64,000 bases of DNA from the NCBI GenBank assembly GCA_016721945.1, contig JADKHC010000009.1, forward strand, positions 62,001 through 126,000. The letters run 5' to 3'. The DNA is from Verrucomicrobiota bacterium. Lineage in GTDB: Bacteria > Verrucomicrobiota > Verrucomicrobiia > Opitutales > Opitutaceae. Below the pieces are notes generated by a model. The model saw only the letters and a list, made by a program, of their open reading frames with translations. It did not search any database and was not told the DNA's origin. The position numbers and the translations under genes are program-made. Below, in pieces: positions 40,659 through 49,362 of the stretch (the stretch's first letter is position 1; each line of letters begins with the position of its first letter).

Positions 40659-41723
40659 ATGCCAGCTTACATCCAGCCAAGCCACGCTAACACCACGAAA
40701 GCTTCACCCACCTTCAGCTCTTTGGAGGAATCCGACGCAGCCCACATCTCCTTCGGCAGTGCCAAAAGTATCGAGTATCGCGAAAGCGCGATCCGCAATG
40801 CCGTTAAGAAATGGTTCGGCCCGCTCGAACTATTCGAGCCCAAAGCCCGCGCTGAAGAGCGCGCCCGGCATGAGGCCGTTCTGCTGACACTTCTGCGCCT
40901 GCACCGTGTGAGCTGCAATCTCGTCGCAGAGGAACAGCGCATCCCGGTTACCGAGTCGGATATCCACGCCGCGATCGTCGTCCTCAATCGCATCGCCATC
41001 ACCGTCAAAAGTCCGCTCACCGCGATCATCAGCTTTTGCGAAGCCCGCGCCGTACGCGAAAAAAATCCCCGCGCCAATCAGCTCGATCCGCTTCAGCTCC
41101 GCCACCTGCTCTCTTTTCATCAGGACATCCCGCATGAGGAACTAAACGCCATCGACATTCAGAACCTTCGCGCCGCCTGTGAAAAAGGCTCCACCGAAGA
41201 GATTCAGTTCTGGTTCGAGACGATCACCCGGCACGCCCACGCCCTGCCGATGGGCGCGCCCCAGTTCCTGCGCCAGTTCGCAGTCGATCTTTGGAACGCC
41301 GGTCACAGCGAGTTCCTTCAGCCCTACGCCACAGAACTATCCGTTATCGACTCAGCAATGTTCGGTTCGCTCGGCTGGGAAAACTCCCGCCTCTTCTTCT
41401 CCATCTTCAAGCGCATCCACGGCTCGGCCTGCCGCGCAGCCTCGGCCTATCTCGACCGAGAAGATATCGATAACGCGATCGAGATCTACCGGCAGCTTGG
41501 CGATAACGACCAGGTCGTGCATTTTCGCGCCCTCTCCACCGCATTCGATCCCAAGGAACTGCGCAGGCTCGAGCGCACCATTCTCGCTGCCTCCAAGGAA
41601 GGAGGCTCACGCGTCCGCAAAGCCCTGCCCTCGCCCGTCACGCTGAAAAAATCCGTGCATTTCCCGACCGGCCCGGACATCTCGCGGATATTCGAGCTTA
41701 AGCACCCTCAGACCGCCAGCTAA
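40659..41723 (+). CDS. Hypothetical helical protein flanked by 145-bp elements
   Basis: A 354-residue soluble protein with no signal, membrane helix or recognised domain. It appears mainly alpha-helical, with a basic/acidic middle (LEPKARAEERARHEAVLLTL-like helices) and a C-terminus rich in Lys/Arg (RVRKALPSPVTLKKSVHFP). An AT-rich promoter region (40470-40560) precedes it. It lies alone between copy B and copy C in direct orientation. Confidence 0.7.
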   Translation: MPAYIQPSHANTTKASPTFSSLEESDAAHISFGSAKSIEYRESAIRNAVKKWFGPLELFEPKARAEERARHEAVLLTLLRLHRVSCNLVAEEQRIPVTESDIHAAIVVLNRIAITVKSPLTAIISFCEARAVREKNPRANQLDPLQLRHLLSFHQDIPHEELNAIDIQNLRAACEKGSTEEIQFWFETITRHAHALPMGAPQFLRQFAVDLWNAGHSEFLQPYATELSVIDSAMFGSLGWENSRLFFSIFKRIHGSACRAASAYLDREDIDNAIEIYRQLGDNDQVVHFRALSTAFDPKELRRLERTILAASKEGGSRVRKALPSPVTLKKSVHFPTGPDISRIFELKHPQTAS

Positions 41724-41724
41724 G

Positions 41725-41869
41725 CCGTAACGATGCAGTGAAGCATAATCTCCAGCGAAGAGCGATGTGCAGAAGGTGGAGCCCGATTTCCCCATCGGGC
41801 TTGATCGAAGCCGCTCCCAAACCAGCCCGATAGAGACAACGGGCTCCACCCTCAACGACATCGTTACGG
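41725..41869 (+). repeat. 145-bp palindromic element, copy C
   Basis: About 90% like copy B by eye and exactly the same length. The ends are CCGTAACGATGCAGTG and CGACATCGTTACGG. It starts one base after the stop of the hypothetical gene. CTAAG precedes it (41720-41724). Confidence 0.88.
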
Positions 41870-42018
41870 CAACGCATCAAGCGCCATGCGCCGTGGCAGC
41901 TCGCGAACACGAGTCACGCCCAGAACGCTATCGTTTTTCTCTGCGTCCTTTGCGACCTCTGCGGTTAAATTGCGTTTCGAGCGACCACACTTCCGCCCTC
42001 GCGTTTAGTGCATAAAAA

Positions 42019-42042
42019 AGCCCGGCGTTTTAAGCCGGGCTT
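42019..42042 (-). terminator. Rho-independent terminator
   Basis: A perfect 9-bp stem AAGCCCGGC / GCCGGGCTT with a 6-base loop is followed on the minus strand by a T-run (TTTTTTATG), 6 bases past the stop of the gene at 42048. Confidence 0.85.
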
Positions 42043-42047
42043 GAAAT

Positions 42048-42371
42048 TCAGGCCTTGGTAATCGCTCGCGTGTGTATCCAGAACCGAGATACGACAAGCG
42101 TATCGCGCTTCAGATCGTAGCCAAACTCCGTGTCGATCACCTGCCAGTTGACCGAGTTGTTGTTGTTGGCACCAGCCGAGGCGAGCGAACGTAAACGCTG
42201 CCATTCACGTACGGCGAGCAGGCGGGCCGAGACAAACGCGTCCTCGATCGACCGGTAGACGCCACAGGCTTGTGTCTTCTGCATCGGTTTACCGTCCTCG
42301 GTCGGAACCAAGGAGAAATGAAGAACCGCATACTCTTCTGGATCGAATGGCGTGTCGTTCATACGAGGCAT
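42048..42371 (-). CDS. Hypothetical protein
   Basis: A 107-residue protein (MPRMNDTPFDPEEYAVLHFS start; MNDTP three codons later is an alternative). It contains an Asn run (AGANNNNSVNWQVIDTEFGY) and a YRSIEDAFVSARLLAVREWQ helix. No domain is recognised. A good terminator closes the gene. The RNA-methyltransferase genes upstream on the same strand end 46 bases before it, so it may be the last gene of that operon. Confidence 0.65.
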   Translation of the reverse strand: MPRMNDTPFDPEEYAVLHFSLVPTEDGKPMQKTQACGVYRSIEDAFVSARLLAVREWQRLRSLASAGANNNNSVNWQVIDTEFGYDLKRDTLVVSRFWIHTRAITKA

Positions 42372-42417
42372 TATTGAGCGGGAACTGTGCCAGTTGAGCT
42401 TCGAGCTGCAAGAAGGT

Positions 42418-43173
42418 TCAGCGCGATTTGGCGAAAAACTCCCAGCAGAGAATCGCCGCAGCGACCGATACATTGAGCGACTCGACCCGGCCACTACCCG
42501 GAATCGTCACGAGCGCAGCACACGCCTTCGCCACTTCCGGCGCGAGCCCATGTTCCTCGTTACCCAACACAAGCGCTATCGGCCTGGCGTCGCCGGCCTT
42601 CCGACTTTGGAAAAAATTCTTCAACAACTTCGCGCCCACGACCGCCGTTCCGACCACACAGTAATGCGGCGCCAGCTCCCGGCAAAAAACCGCGAGATCC
42701 TTCACGCACAAAATCTCCACGCTCTCCATGCCGCCCTCGGCCACGCGGTGCGCGGCTTCGCCCGGCAAAGCCTGTTGCGGATGATGCGGCACGATAATGT
42801 GGTTCACGCCAAAAAACGCCGCCGTGCGCGCGATCGCGCCGAGGTTGTGGGCGTTGCCGATCCGGTCGAGCAACAACAACGGCGCACGTTCCCGCGCCCA
42901 GGTCCGAAGCTCGTCGGGCGTCGGCGCGCGCAAAGCCCGTTGCTCCACGATCGCCACGATGCCGCCGTGATGCCCCGTGCCCGCGATTTTTTCCAACTCG
43001 GGTGCCTCGACGCAGCGGTAAACTTTCCGCGCAGCCGCGAGCGCCTTGCACATCGCGCCGATTTTTCGCCCAGTCGCGTAGTCGAAGAAAAGACGTTTGA
43101 TCGAGCCAGGGTCGGCTTTGAAGCGAGCCTGAACCGCTCCCAATCCACAAACAGGAATTTCTTTGGTCTTCAT
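42418..43173 (-). CDS. TrmH-family (SpoU) RNA 2'-O-methyltransferase
   Basis: A 251-residue protein starting MKTKEIPVCGLGAVQARFKA. It has an N-terminal substrate-binding domain (to about residue 90), then the SPOUT knot. The three SpoU motifs are LLLLDRIGNAHNLGAIARTA, LVLGNEEHGLA and VTIPGSGRVESLNVSVAAAI. It would methylate a ribose 2'-OH in tRNA or rRNA with S-adenosylmethionine. It overlaps the stop of the RlmM-type gene by four bases (ATGA). Seventy-nine in-frame codons upstream belong to that gene's region and are excluded. Confidence 0.92.
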   Translation of the reverse strand: MKTKEIPVCGLGAVQARFKADPGSIKRLFFDYATGRKIGAMCKALAAARKVYRCVEAPELEKIAGTGHHGGIVAIVEQRALRAPTPDELRTWARERAPLLLLDRIGNAHNLGAIARTAAFFGVNHIIVPHHPQQALPGEAAHRVAEGGMESVEILCVKDLAVFCRELAPHYCVVGTAVVGAKLLKNFFQSRKAGDARPIALVLGNEEHGLAPEVAKACAALVTIPGSGRVESLNVSVAAAILCWEFFAKSR

Positions 43174-44174
43174 ACGTTGACCTCTCCGACAATCGTGAAC
43201 TCTTCGCGGTCGTGATAAAGATGGCGGATGCGCAAGCCGCTCGTGCGCGTGGCCAGCACGCTTCCGGGCGCGGCGATCTCGCGCAACAACGCCACCGGAT
43301 CGACCCGCCCAAATTTCAAAATCACCACGAAGCGTCGGCACCAGCCTTGCGCGATCCACGGTTCGATCAGATTGCGCATCACGTGGTGCGGCTCTTCGAC
43401 CAAGTCGCACAACAACCAGTCGATCACCTCGCCCGCAGCCGGTTGAAAACGAAACGCATCTTCGCGCCGATGCTCGATCAGCGGATTATCCAATGCGCCG
43501 CCTTTGAGCGGGCCGTTGTCGACCGCGATCACGCGCGCACCACGCTTCGCCGCGCTGTAACTCCAACCGCCCGGCGCCGCGCCGAGATCAACCACCGTCT
43601 CGCCCGGCACTGGCTCGCGACCGAGAATAATGTACGATTCCTCGATCTTTAAGTACGAGCGCGACGGAGCGAGCGTATCGTCCGCCATGCGCCGTTGACC
43701 GCCGAAGACACATTCGCGCGACACAAATAACCGGCCGAAATCGGCAAAGAAAATGAACAGCCCGCGTGCCGTCGCCACACCGCGCGGCTTGTCGGAAATC
43801 GCGAGCTTCGAAACGCGCGACATGCGCTTGCGCAGGAGTTCACCCAGCGCTTTTTCAACGCCATCGACCCGCCGCCCCAGTCCGTCCAGCGCCGCAGCCA
43901 TGTCGAAAATCAACGGCCACTGCGCCTCGAAGCGTTCGTCTTTAGCCGAACCGAGAAAATACTCTAAGATTTTTGTCGCAAGCCCGTTGACCGTGTCGGC
44001 TTTGATCTCGACCGGATTGAGCATCACCGTGTGCGCGAAACACAGCTCGGGCAGACGCGCACCAACCTGTTCCGCCCGCAACCAGCCACCGCCCAATTCG
44101 GCCGCCACGATTCCATGCAGGCGCAGCTCCTTTTCGAGGTTGGGTTCAAATCCGGACTGGCAGCGGATAATCAT
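43170..44174 (-). CDS. rlmM: RlmM-like 23S rRNA 2'-O-methyltransferase
   Basis: A 334-residue protein with an N-terminal THUMP-like region (MIIRCQSGFEPNLEKELRLH) and a C-terminal Rossmann methyltransferase. The AdoMet motif is VVDLGAAPGGWSYSAAKRGA, followed by VIAVDNGPLK and the catalytic-type WLLCDLVEEPHHV and RRFVVILKFGRVD. The K-D-K(-E) pattern fits RrmJ/RlmM enzymes; E. coli RlmM methylates C2498 of 23S rRNA. It is coupled by overlap to a TrmH-family gene, so the operon deals with RNA modification. Confidence 0.87.
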   Translation of the reverse strand: MIIRCQSGFEPNLEKELRLHGIVAAELGGGWLRAEQVGARLPELCFAHTVMLNPVEIKADTVNGLATKILEYFLGSAKDERFEAQWPLIFDMAAALDGLGRRVDGVEKALGELLRKRMSRVSKLAISDKPRGVATARGLFIFFADFGRLFVSRECVFGGQRRMADDTLAPSRSYLKIEESYIILGREPVPGETVVDLGAAPGGWSYSAAKRGARVIAVDNGPLKGGALDNPLIEHRREDAFRFQPAAGEVIDWLLCDLVEEPHHVMRNLIEPWIAQGWCRRFVVILKFGRVDPVALLREIAAPGSVLATRTSGLRIRHLYHDREEFTIVGEVNV

Positions 44175-44298
44175 GCGCTTTTCAACGTGCCAAGCCCGGC
44201 CCGCGCGGCGAGGATAAATCGCCCTTCAGGCCGGACGACTTGCACTTCGACACCGAACCGATGCCCTGCTCACCTGTCGAACAACCCCACACCCACTT

Positions 44299-44835
44299 AT
44301 GAAAACCGCTATTTTTATCTTTCTCGTTGGAGCTGCCGCCGGTGCTTTTGGCTTCTACTATTTTCAAGAACAACGCACCGCCGCCGCCGCGAAGCCCGCA
44401 CCAGCCGAGGTGAAACCAGCCGCCGAACCGGCCCACGCAAATCCCACGCTTTCCGAGCGCGCACGCGAAGAAGCCAAAGCGGCTAAAACGGCCATCGCGA
44501 CCAAGCTCACCGACTGGCATCTCACGCCCGACGAGATCGGCAACGACATCGCACGCACCGGCGAAGTTGTGCGCACCAAGGCCCAGGCCGTCGGCGAAAG
44601 CATCGCTGGCGCCACTTCGAACGCTCGCATCGTCACCACGATCAAAACCAAATACGCGCTCGAAAAGGAACTCTCCGCCCGCGCCATCGAAGTGGAATGC
44701 GACAACGGCCAGGTCACCTTGCGCGGCACTGCCGCCAGCCACGCGCTCATCGCCAAGGCCGTCGCACTCGCGCTCGACACCGACGGCGTCACCCAAGTCA
44801 CCGCGAAACTCACGGTCGTTCCCGCGAAAGATTAA
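44299..44835 (+). CDS. BON-domain lipid-associated or periplasmic protein
   Basis: A 178-residue protein with an N-terminal signal/anchor (AIFIFLVGAAAGAFGFYYFQ) and an Ala/Pro/Lys-rich linker. A C-terminal BON domain (ARIVTTIKTKYALEKELSAR, then VECDNGQVTLRGTAASHALI) ends LALDTDGVTQVTAKLTV. BON domains bind phospholipids and appear in OsmY-like stress proteins. A palindromic repeat follows four bases after the stop. Confidence 0.87.
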   Translation: MKTAIFIFLVGAAAGAFGFYYFQEQRTAAAAKPAPAEVKPAAEPAHANPTLSERAREEAKAAKTAIATKLTDWHLTPDEIGNDIARTGEVVRTKAQAVGESIAGATSNARIVTTIKTKYALEKELSARAIEVECDNGQVTLRGTAASHALIAKAVALALDTDGVTQVTAKLTVVPAKD

Positions 44836-44838
44836 GGA

Positions 44839-44976
44839 GTGTCCTCAAACACGGGTTGTCATTCTGAACGAAGTGAAGAATCCAGTGGGACAAAGCCAAA
44901 CCTCGCGACGTTATCGCACTGGATTCTTCGCTGATGCTCAGAATGACAAAGTTTAGTTTATGGGTTTGAAGACACG
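44839..44976. repeat. Long palindromic repeat with TTGTCATTCTGA arms
   Basis: An imperfect palindrome of about 138 bp. The left arm has GTGTCCTCAAACAC and TTGTCATTCTGAACGAAGTG; the right arm mirrors it as TGCTCAGAATGACAAAG and GTTTGAAGACAC. Centre arms AAGAATCCAGTG / CACTGGATTCTT pair. The TGTCATTCTGARCGAAG motif is a widespread bacterial palindromic repeat. It directly follows the BON gene and may also stop transcription. Confidence 0.8.
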
Positions 44977-45059
44977 TTCTAAACAACGCTGCGAAAATTC
45001 GTGACGCCTGCGGCTGCTTTTTCTCTTTAACCCGCGCGCACGTTCCTCAGATTGCACGC

Positions 45060-46220
45060 ATGCGCGTGCTCCTCGCGTTCGACAAGTTCAAGGAAGCGCT
45101 CACCGCTCACGCGGCGTGCGAGGTCGCGGCCCGCGCGCTACGCGACAAACATCCGGACTGGGAATTCGACCTTTGCCCGTTGAGCGATGGCGGCGACGGC
45201 TTCGAAGAAGTTCTCAGCAGCACGGTCGAAGGAAAATATTTCCCAGTCGAGGTCACCGGCCCGCGCGGCGGCCATGTTGAAGCCGGTTTCACGCTTGTAT
45301 CGGAATCTCAAATACCAGCAGCCGTCCGCGCCCAGCTCACGTTCGCCGCTCAAAGCGAAGCCGCCTCGTCGCTTGCCGTCATTGAGATGGCCACGGCCAG
45401 CGGACTCGCCCTGCTCACCCCGAGTCAGCGCTCGCCGTGGCAAACGACCTCGCGCGGCACCGGCCAGCTCATCAAGGCCGCTGCCGAACAAGGTGCTCGC
45501 GCTATTCTGCTCGGCATAGGTGGCAGCGCGACGCATGACCTCGGCCTCGGCGCACTCTCGGCCCTGGGCCTGGAATTTCGCAACGCCAGCGGCTCAGCCA
45601 TCCGTCCGCCCGTGCCCGCGCATTGGGATCAAATCGTAACAATCGACGGCGCTCTTTCCCCAACCATTCCACCGATCCATATCGCGTGCGATGTCAGCAA
45701 CCCCCTGCTCGGCCCGTCGGGAGCGGCCACTGTATTTGCCCCGCAAAAAGGTCTGCATGCCGACGAACTGCCCGCGCTTGAAGCCGCCAGCGAACGCATG
45801 GCTCAACTGTTATGCGCGCATTGTCATCAACCGCAGACGCTCCCCGGCACCGCTGGCGCTGGCGCAGCAGGCGGAACCGCGTTCGGCTTCATCTGCGCAG
45901 CTCGCGCACGACTTTTGCCGGGCTTCGCCCTCGTCGCCAGTTGGCTAAATCTGGATGCGCGTCTCGCCGCCGCAGATCTGGTGCTGACGGGCGAAGGCCG
46001 TTTCGACTCGTCGTCGCTCGGAGGCAAAGGCCCCGGCGCGATTATCACCCGCGCGCTCACCGCACGTAAACGCGTACATTTATTCGCTGGCCAGATCGGT
46101 TCACCGACCGCCCACGACCTGCTCACACTGCACGAAATCACACCGACCGATGTGCCGCTCGAACGCGCACTGCTCGACACTCCGGCTTTTCTCAGCAGCG
46201 CACTTCAGCGAGCGTTGTAG
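45060..46220 (+). CDS. Glycerate 2-kinase (GarK/GlxK family)
   Basis: A 386-residue protein of the glycerate-kinase type-1 family. The start MRVLLAFDKFKEALTAHAAC and LCPLSDGGDGFEEVL are signature regions. So are GIGGSATHDLGLGALSALGL, ACDVSNPLLGPSGAATVFAP QKG, GTAGAGAAGGTAFGF and LTGEGRFDSSSLGGKGPGAI. It converts glycerate to 2-phosphoglycerate with ATP in the cytoplasm. A short insert (LVSESQIPAAVRAQLTFAAQ) enlarges one loop. No other glycerate-pathway gene is nearby. Confidence 0.92.
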   Translation: MRVLLAFDKFKEALTAHAACEVAARALRDKHPDWEFDLCPLSDGGDGFEEVLSSTVEGKYFPVEVTGPRGGHVEAGFTLVSESQIPAAVRAQLTFAAQSEAASSLAVIEMATASGLALLTPSQRSPWQTTSRGTGQLIKAAAEQGARAILLGIGGSATHDLGLGALSALGLEFRNASGSAIRPPVPAHWDQIVTIDGALSPTIPPIHIACDVSNPLLGPSGAATVFAPQKGLHADELPALEAASERMAQLLCAHCHQPQTLPGTAGAGAAGGTAFGFICAARARLLPGFALVASWLNLDARLAAADLVLTGEGRFDSSSLGGKGPGAIITRALTARKRVHLFAGQIGSPTAHDLLTLHEITPTDVPLERALLDTPAFLSSALQRAL

Positions 46221-46296
46221 TTTTCCGCAAAAAATTCACCGGCTCATCCGCTTCGCGCTCGACCGCACACCGTGCATCCCCACATTCGAAAACCGA

Positions 46297-47703
46297 ATGC
46301 GCAGATTTTTTCGCCTCCTTTGCACCACGCTGTTTCTTGCCGTGCTCTCGGCGGTATTTACTGCGTGCGCCTCTGATACCAGCGCCAAGAAAAAGGCCAG
46401 GCTCAAAACCGCCAGTTCTCCGCATTCCGCGCCCGCCAACGGCGCCGACAAAAAAAAATCCTCCCCGGCCGTCGTCCAGGGCCCGGCGCTGGTCGTGCCC
46501 AAGTTCGAACTGATTTTCCCCGTCATGCTCGGCATCGACGTGCTCGCGGCGGACAACTTCGCCCCCATCGCAGGCAAACGCGTCGGCGTGCTCACCCATC
46601 CTGCCGGTGTTAGCCGGTTCGGGGTTCCCACCGTCGAAATTCTTCGCAAGGCAACCAACATCAAACTCGTCGCCCTCTTCGGCCCTGAGCACGGCATCTA
46701 CGGCGACGTTTCCGCAGGAGAAAACATACCAGACACCATCGACAAACGCACCGGTTTACCCGCCTACTCGCTTTACGGAAAAAACCGCAAACCCACCAAG
46801 GAACAGCTTAAGGGCATTGATGTGCTCGTGATCGATCTGCAGGACATCGGCGTGCGCTCCTACACCTACAACGTGTGCATGAAGTACGCGATTGAAGCCT
46901 GTTTCGAAAACAACGTGGCCGTCATCGTACTCGACCGACCCAACCCGCTCGGCGGCCTCAAGGTCGACGGTCCCATCCTCGACCCCGAATGGATGAACAC
47001 CGGCGTAGGGGGATATCAAATACCTTACGTCCACGGTCTCACCATTGGCGAACTCGCCCGCATGGCCGCATCCACCCCCGGCTGGCTTGCGGTCCCGGAA
47101 CCCGTGCGCCAGCGCGGGCGTCTCACGATCATTCCCATGCGCGGCTGGCGGCGCGGCATGCGCTGGCCCGAGACCGGCCTCCGCTACTCCCCAACCTCGC
47201 CCAAGATCCAGGATTTTCCCGCTGTCGTCGGCTACGCCATGACCGGCCTCGGCTGCCAGATTGGCGGCTTCAAACACGGCGTCGGCGAACAATTTCCCTT
47301 CCGCGGCATCTCTTATAACGGCCTGCCGACCGACACCCTGCAAAAAGAACTCGATGCGCTGCACATCCCCGGCCTCGTCTTCCGCAAGATCACCGTAACC
47401 GACAAACAGGGCCGCCCCGCCAGCGGAATCTACGTCGAGGTCGTGGACTGGAACGCCTGGCGTCCCACCGAGCTTAGCTTCCAGCTCATGCGCCTCACCT
47501 GCAAGCTCACCGCCAAAAACCCATTCGCCACCGCCAATGGCATCCAGTCCCGCAGCTTCAACATCCACACCGGTTCGACCGAGTGGTGGAACGCCCTGCG
47601 ACGCGATGGAGCCCGCGTGGACGTTGAGCTCTTCCTCCGCCTCTGGCAGCAGCGCGCCCAAGCTTACCAGCAACAAACCCGCCCGTTCTGGTTGTACAAC
47701 TGA
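46297..47703 (+). CDS. NamZ-type exo-beta-N-acetylmuramidase (DUF1343) lipoprotein
   Basis: A 468-residue protein. A signal with a possible lipobox (LAVLSAVFTAC) is followed by a Lys/Ser/Ala-rich linker. The DUF1343 domain runs from about residue 70. It contains VGVLTHPAGVSRFGVPTVEI, LFGPEHGIYGDVSAGENIPD, VDLQDIGVRSYTY-type sequence (VIDLQDIGVRSYTYNVCMKY), VLDRPNPLGGLKVDGPILDP and FEHGVGEQ-like GGFKHGVGEQFPF. NamZ releases MurNAc from peptidoglycan fragments. The ATG at 46297 is chosen because 49 residues upstream overlap the glycerate-kinase gene and lack any signal. Confidence 0.87.
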   Translation: MRRFFRLLCTTLFLAVLSAVFTACASDTSAKKKARLKTASSPHSAPANGADKKKSSPAVVQGPALVVPKFELIFPVMLGIDVLAADNFAPIAGKRVGVLTHPAGVSRFGVPTVEILRKATNIKLVALFGPEHGIYGDVSAGENIPDTIDKRTGLPAYSLYGKNRKPTKEQLKGIDVLVIDLQDIGVRSYTYNVCMKYAIEACFENNVAVIVLDRPNPLGGLKVDGPILDPEWMNTGVGGYQIPYVHGLTIGELARMAASTPGWLAVPEPVRQRGRLTIIPMRGWRRGMRWPETGLRYSPTSPKIQDFPAVVGYAMTGLGCQIGGFKHGVGEQFPFRGISYNGLPTDTLQKELDALHIPGLVFRKITVTDKQGRPASGIYVEVVDWNAWRPTELSFQLMRLTCKLTAKNPFATANGIQSRSFNIHTGSTEWWNALRRDGARVDVELFLRLWQQRAQAYQQQTRPFWLYN

Positions 47704-47863
47704 TTTTAACCAGGCCAGCCAGCAAGCCGGCCCTGCCGTCAGGCCAAATCAGGTTTTTTTGAAGGACTTTAGGTCACCATGGTGTTACGCTGGTTGCGGA
47801 TAAGAACTCCATCCTTCTTCGCCGTGGTACCCTTCCTTTAAAAACCAACGCGTCCGATCCGCC

Positions 47864-48580
47864 ATGCAACCGCCCAAAGAACCTCTCGATAACCTGCTCG
47901 ACCGTTGGGGGCAGTCCACTCCCTCGTCCGAACCGCTAGAATCCGAAGTCTGGCGCCGCATCGCCGCCGCCGATAATCCCGACAACGACAGCCCCGAAGT
48001 CGCGCTGGGTTTCCTGGCCCGCATCAAGGCCGTGTTTGCCCGCCCGTCATTCAGCATCGCTTTCGCCACCGCCTGCGTACTGCTCGGCCTTTTCCTGGTA
48101 GAGTTGCGCAACTCCCGCCAGCAAGCCCAACACAATCTCCAACTCGTACAAAGTTACCTGCGCCTTGTCGATCCACTCCTCGCCTCCAATCCGGGCGCTA
48201 CCGATCCACATGCCAGCGACAATCTCGACGCGCTGCTCACCTGGATGAAAAACGATCTCCAGCTCAACGACCAGCAACTCGCCCGCATCAAGAACGTCCA
48301 CCAACAGCGCAGCCCCCACCTGCTCGCCCTGGCCAGCCAGGTGGCGCAGATGCAGCAATCCCTGATCCAATTCGAAAACGAACGCGCCTCTGACGGCCGG
48401 GTGGATTTCCTCGAATTTGCCCGCTTCGTCGAACAACGCCGCAAACTCGATCTCGAGTGTAACGAGTCCACCCGTCGCCTCATCGCCGAGTCCTCCGACG
48501 TGATGACGCCCCAGCAGCGTGAGCAATACCTCCAGCTTCTCGATCCAGCGCTCAAAACCACGGGCGGAGGCTCGCTCTAG
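47864..48580 (+). CDS. Membrane-anchored CnrX/Spy-like putative sensor or anti-sigma component
   Basis: A 238-residue protein: a cytoplasmic N-terminus of about 65 residues (LESEVWRRIAAADN), one membrane helix (SFSIAFATACVLLGLFLVEL) and a helical periplasmic part. That part contains DLQLNDQQLARIKNVHQQRS and DVMTPQQREQYLQLLDPALK, the LTPEQ-type pattern of Spy/CpxP/CnrX periplasmic sensors. The gene precedes an ECF sigma gene by 24 bases. The N-terminus could hold the sigma factor, as CnrY does in the CnrYXH system. The identity is inferred from topology and position. Confidence 0.65.
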   Translation: MQPPKEPLDNLLDRWGQSTPSSEPLESEVWRRIAAADNPDNDSPEVALGFLARIKAVFARPSFSIAFATACVLLGLFLVELRNSRQQAQHNLQLVQSYLRLVDPLLASNPGATDPHASDNLDALLTWMKNDLQLNDQQLARIKNVHQQRSPHLLALASQVAQMQQSLIQFENERASDGRVDFLEFARFVEQRRKLDLECNESTRRLIAESSDVMTPQQREQYLQLLDPALKTTGGGSL

Positions 48581-48604
48581 AAGAGCGGCCCCGGCCCCCT
48601 TTCA

Positions 48605-49210
48605 GTGACCCCTTACCCCGACAACGACAACACCGACCTCCATGCGCTTCAGCACGGTGACGACACTGCGCTGAACCGCCTGATGACTCGGTGGCAGAAA
48701 CCGCTCTTCGCTTTCGCGTGGCGCTACCTGCACAACACGGCCGATGCCCACGATCTGGTCGCTGAGGTTTTTGTGCGTCTCTACCAACAAAACCAACGTC
48801 TAGCGCCAGACACCCGACTTTCCGCGTGGTTGTTCACCATCCTCTCCAACCTCTGCCACAACCACCACCGCTGGCGGCGGCGGCATCCCGCAGTCAGTCT
48901 CGATGCGACCGAACAACACGACGGAACCAACGGCACGCCCCTGGCTAACGCCGTGCCGCACGACAGCCCGACGCCCGACCGCACGCTCGAACACACCGAA
49001 GCCCTCGCCGCAATGGCCTCCGCCATCGACCGGCTTCCCCACGAGCTCAAGACCACACTTTTACTGCACCACTACGAACACCTCGCCTATCGCGAGATCG
49101 GCAAAATCACCGGCTGTTCGGAACGCGGCGTTGAAACTCGCCTGTATCGAGCCCGCCAATACCTGAAAGCCGAGCTCACCCCCTTCCTCCGCGAAACCGT
49201 GCCGTCATAA
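48605..49210 (+). CDS. ECF-family RNA polymerase sigma factor
   Basis: A 201-residue protein starting at a GTG (TPYPDNDNTDLHALQHGDDT). Region sigma-2 is seen in RYLHNTADAHDLVAEVFVRL and LSAWLFTILSNLCHNHHRWR. Region sigma-4 is AIDRLPHELKTTLLLHHYEH and LAYREIGKITGCSERGVETR. It has no long C-terminal extension. It is 24 bases downstream of its probable membrane partner, so its activity is likely controlled by an envelope signal. No canonical ECF promoter was identified by eye. Confidence 0.92.
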   Translation: MTPYPDNDNTDLHALQHGDDTALNRLMTRWQKPLFAFAWRYLHNTADAHDLVAEVFVRLYQQNQRLAPDTRLSAWLFTILSNLCHNHHRWRRRHPAVSLDATEQHDGTNGTPLANAVPHDSPTPDRTLEHTEALAAMASAIDRLPHELKTTLLLHHYEHLAYREIGKITGCSERGVETRLYRARQYLKAELTPFLRETVPS

Positions 49211-49322
49211 GCACGTGAAGTAGCAAAGGATAAGAATGGTGTCCTGTAGAAGCGCAACCTTGCCTGCGTCCTTTCCTCAAACCACGTACTTGGGCGCAAC
49301 AAGATCGCGGCCCTACAAAAAA

Positions 49323-49352
49323 AACCGGTTCGTTCCAGTGTTCCTGAGTTCC
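49323..49352. repeat. 30-bp dispersed repeat, copy 2
   Basis: The sequence repeats the 30 bp at 37763-37792 with two substitutions (CGTTCCAGTGTTCCTGAGTT). It lies ten bases beyond the stop of the ACT-domain gene. Confidence 0.55.
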
Positions 49353-49362
49353 AGATTCTAAA

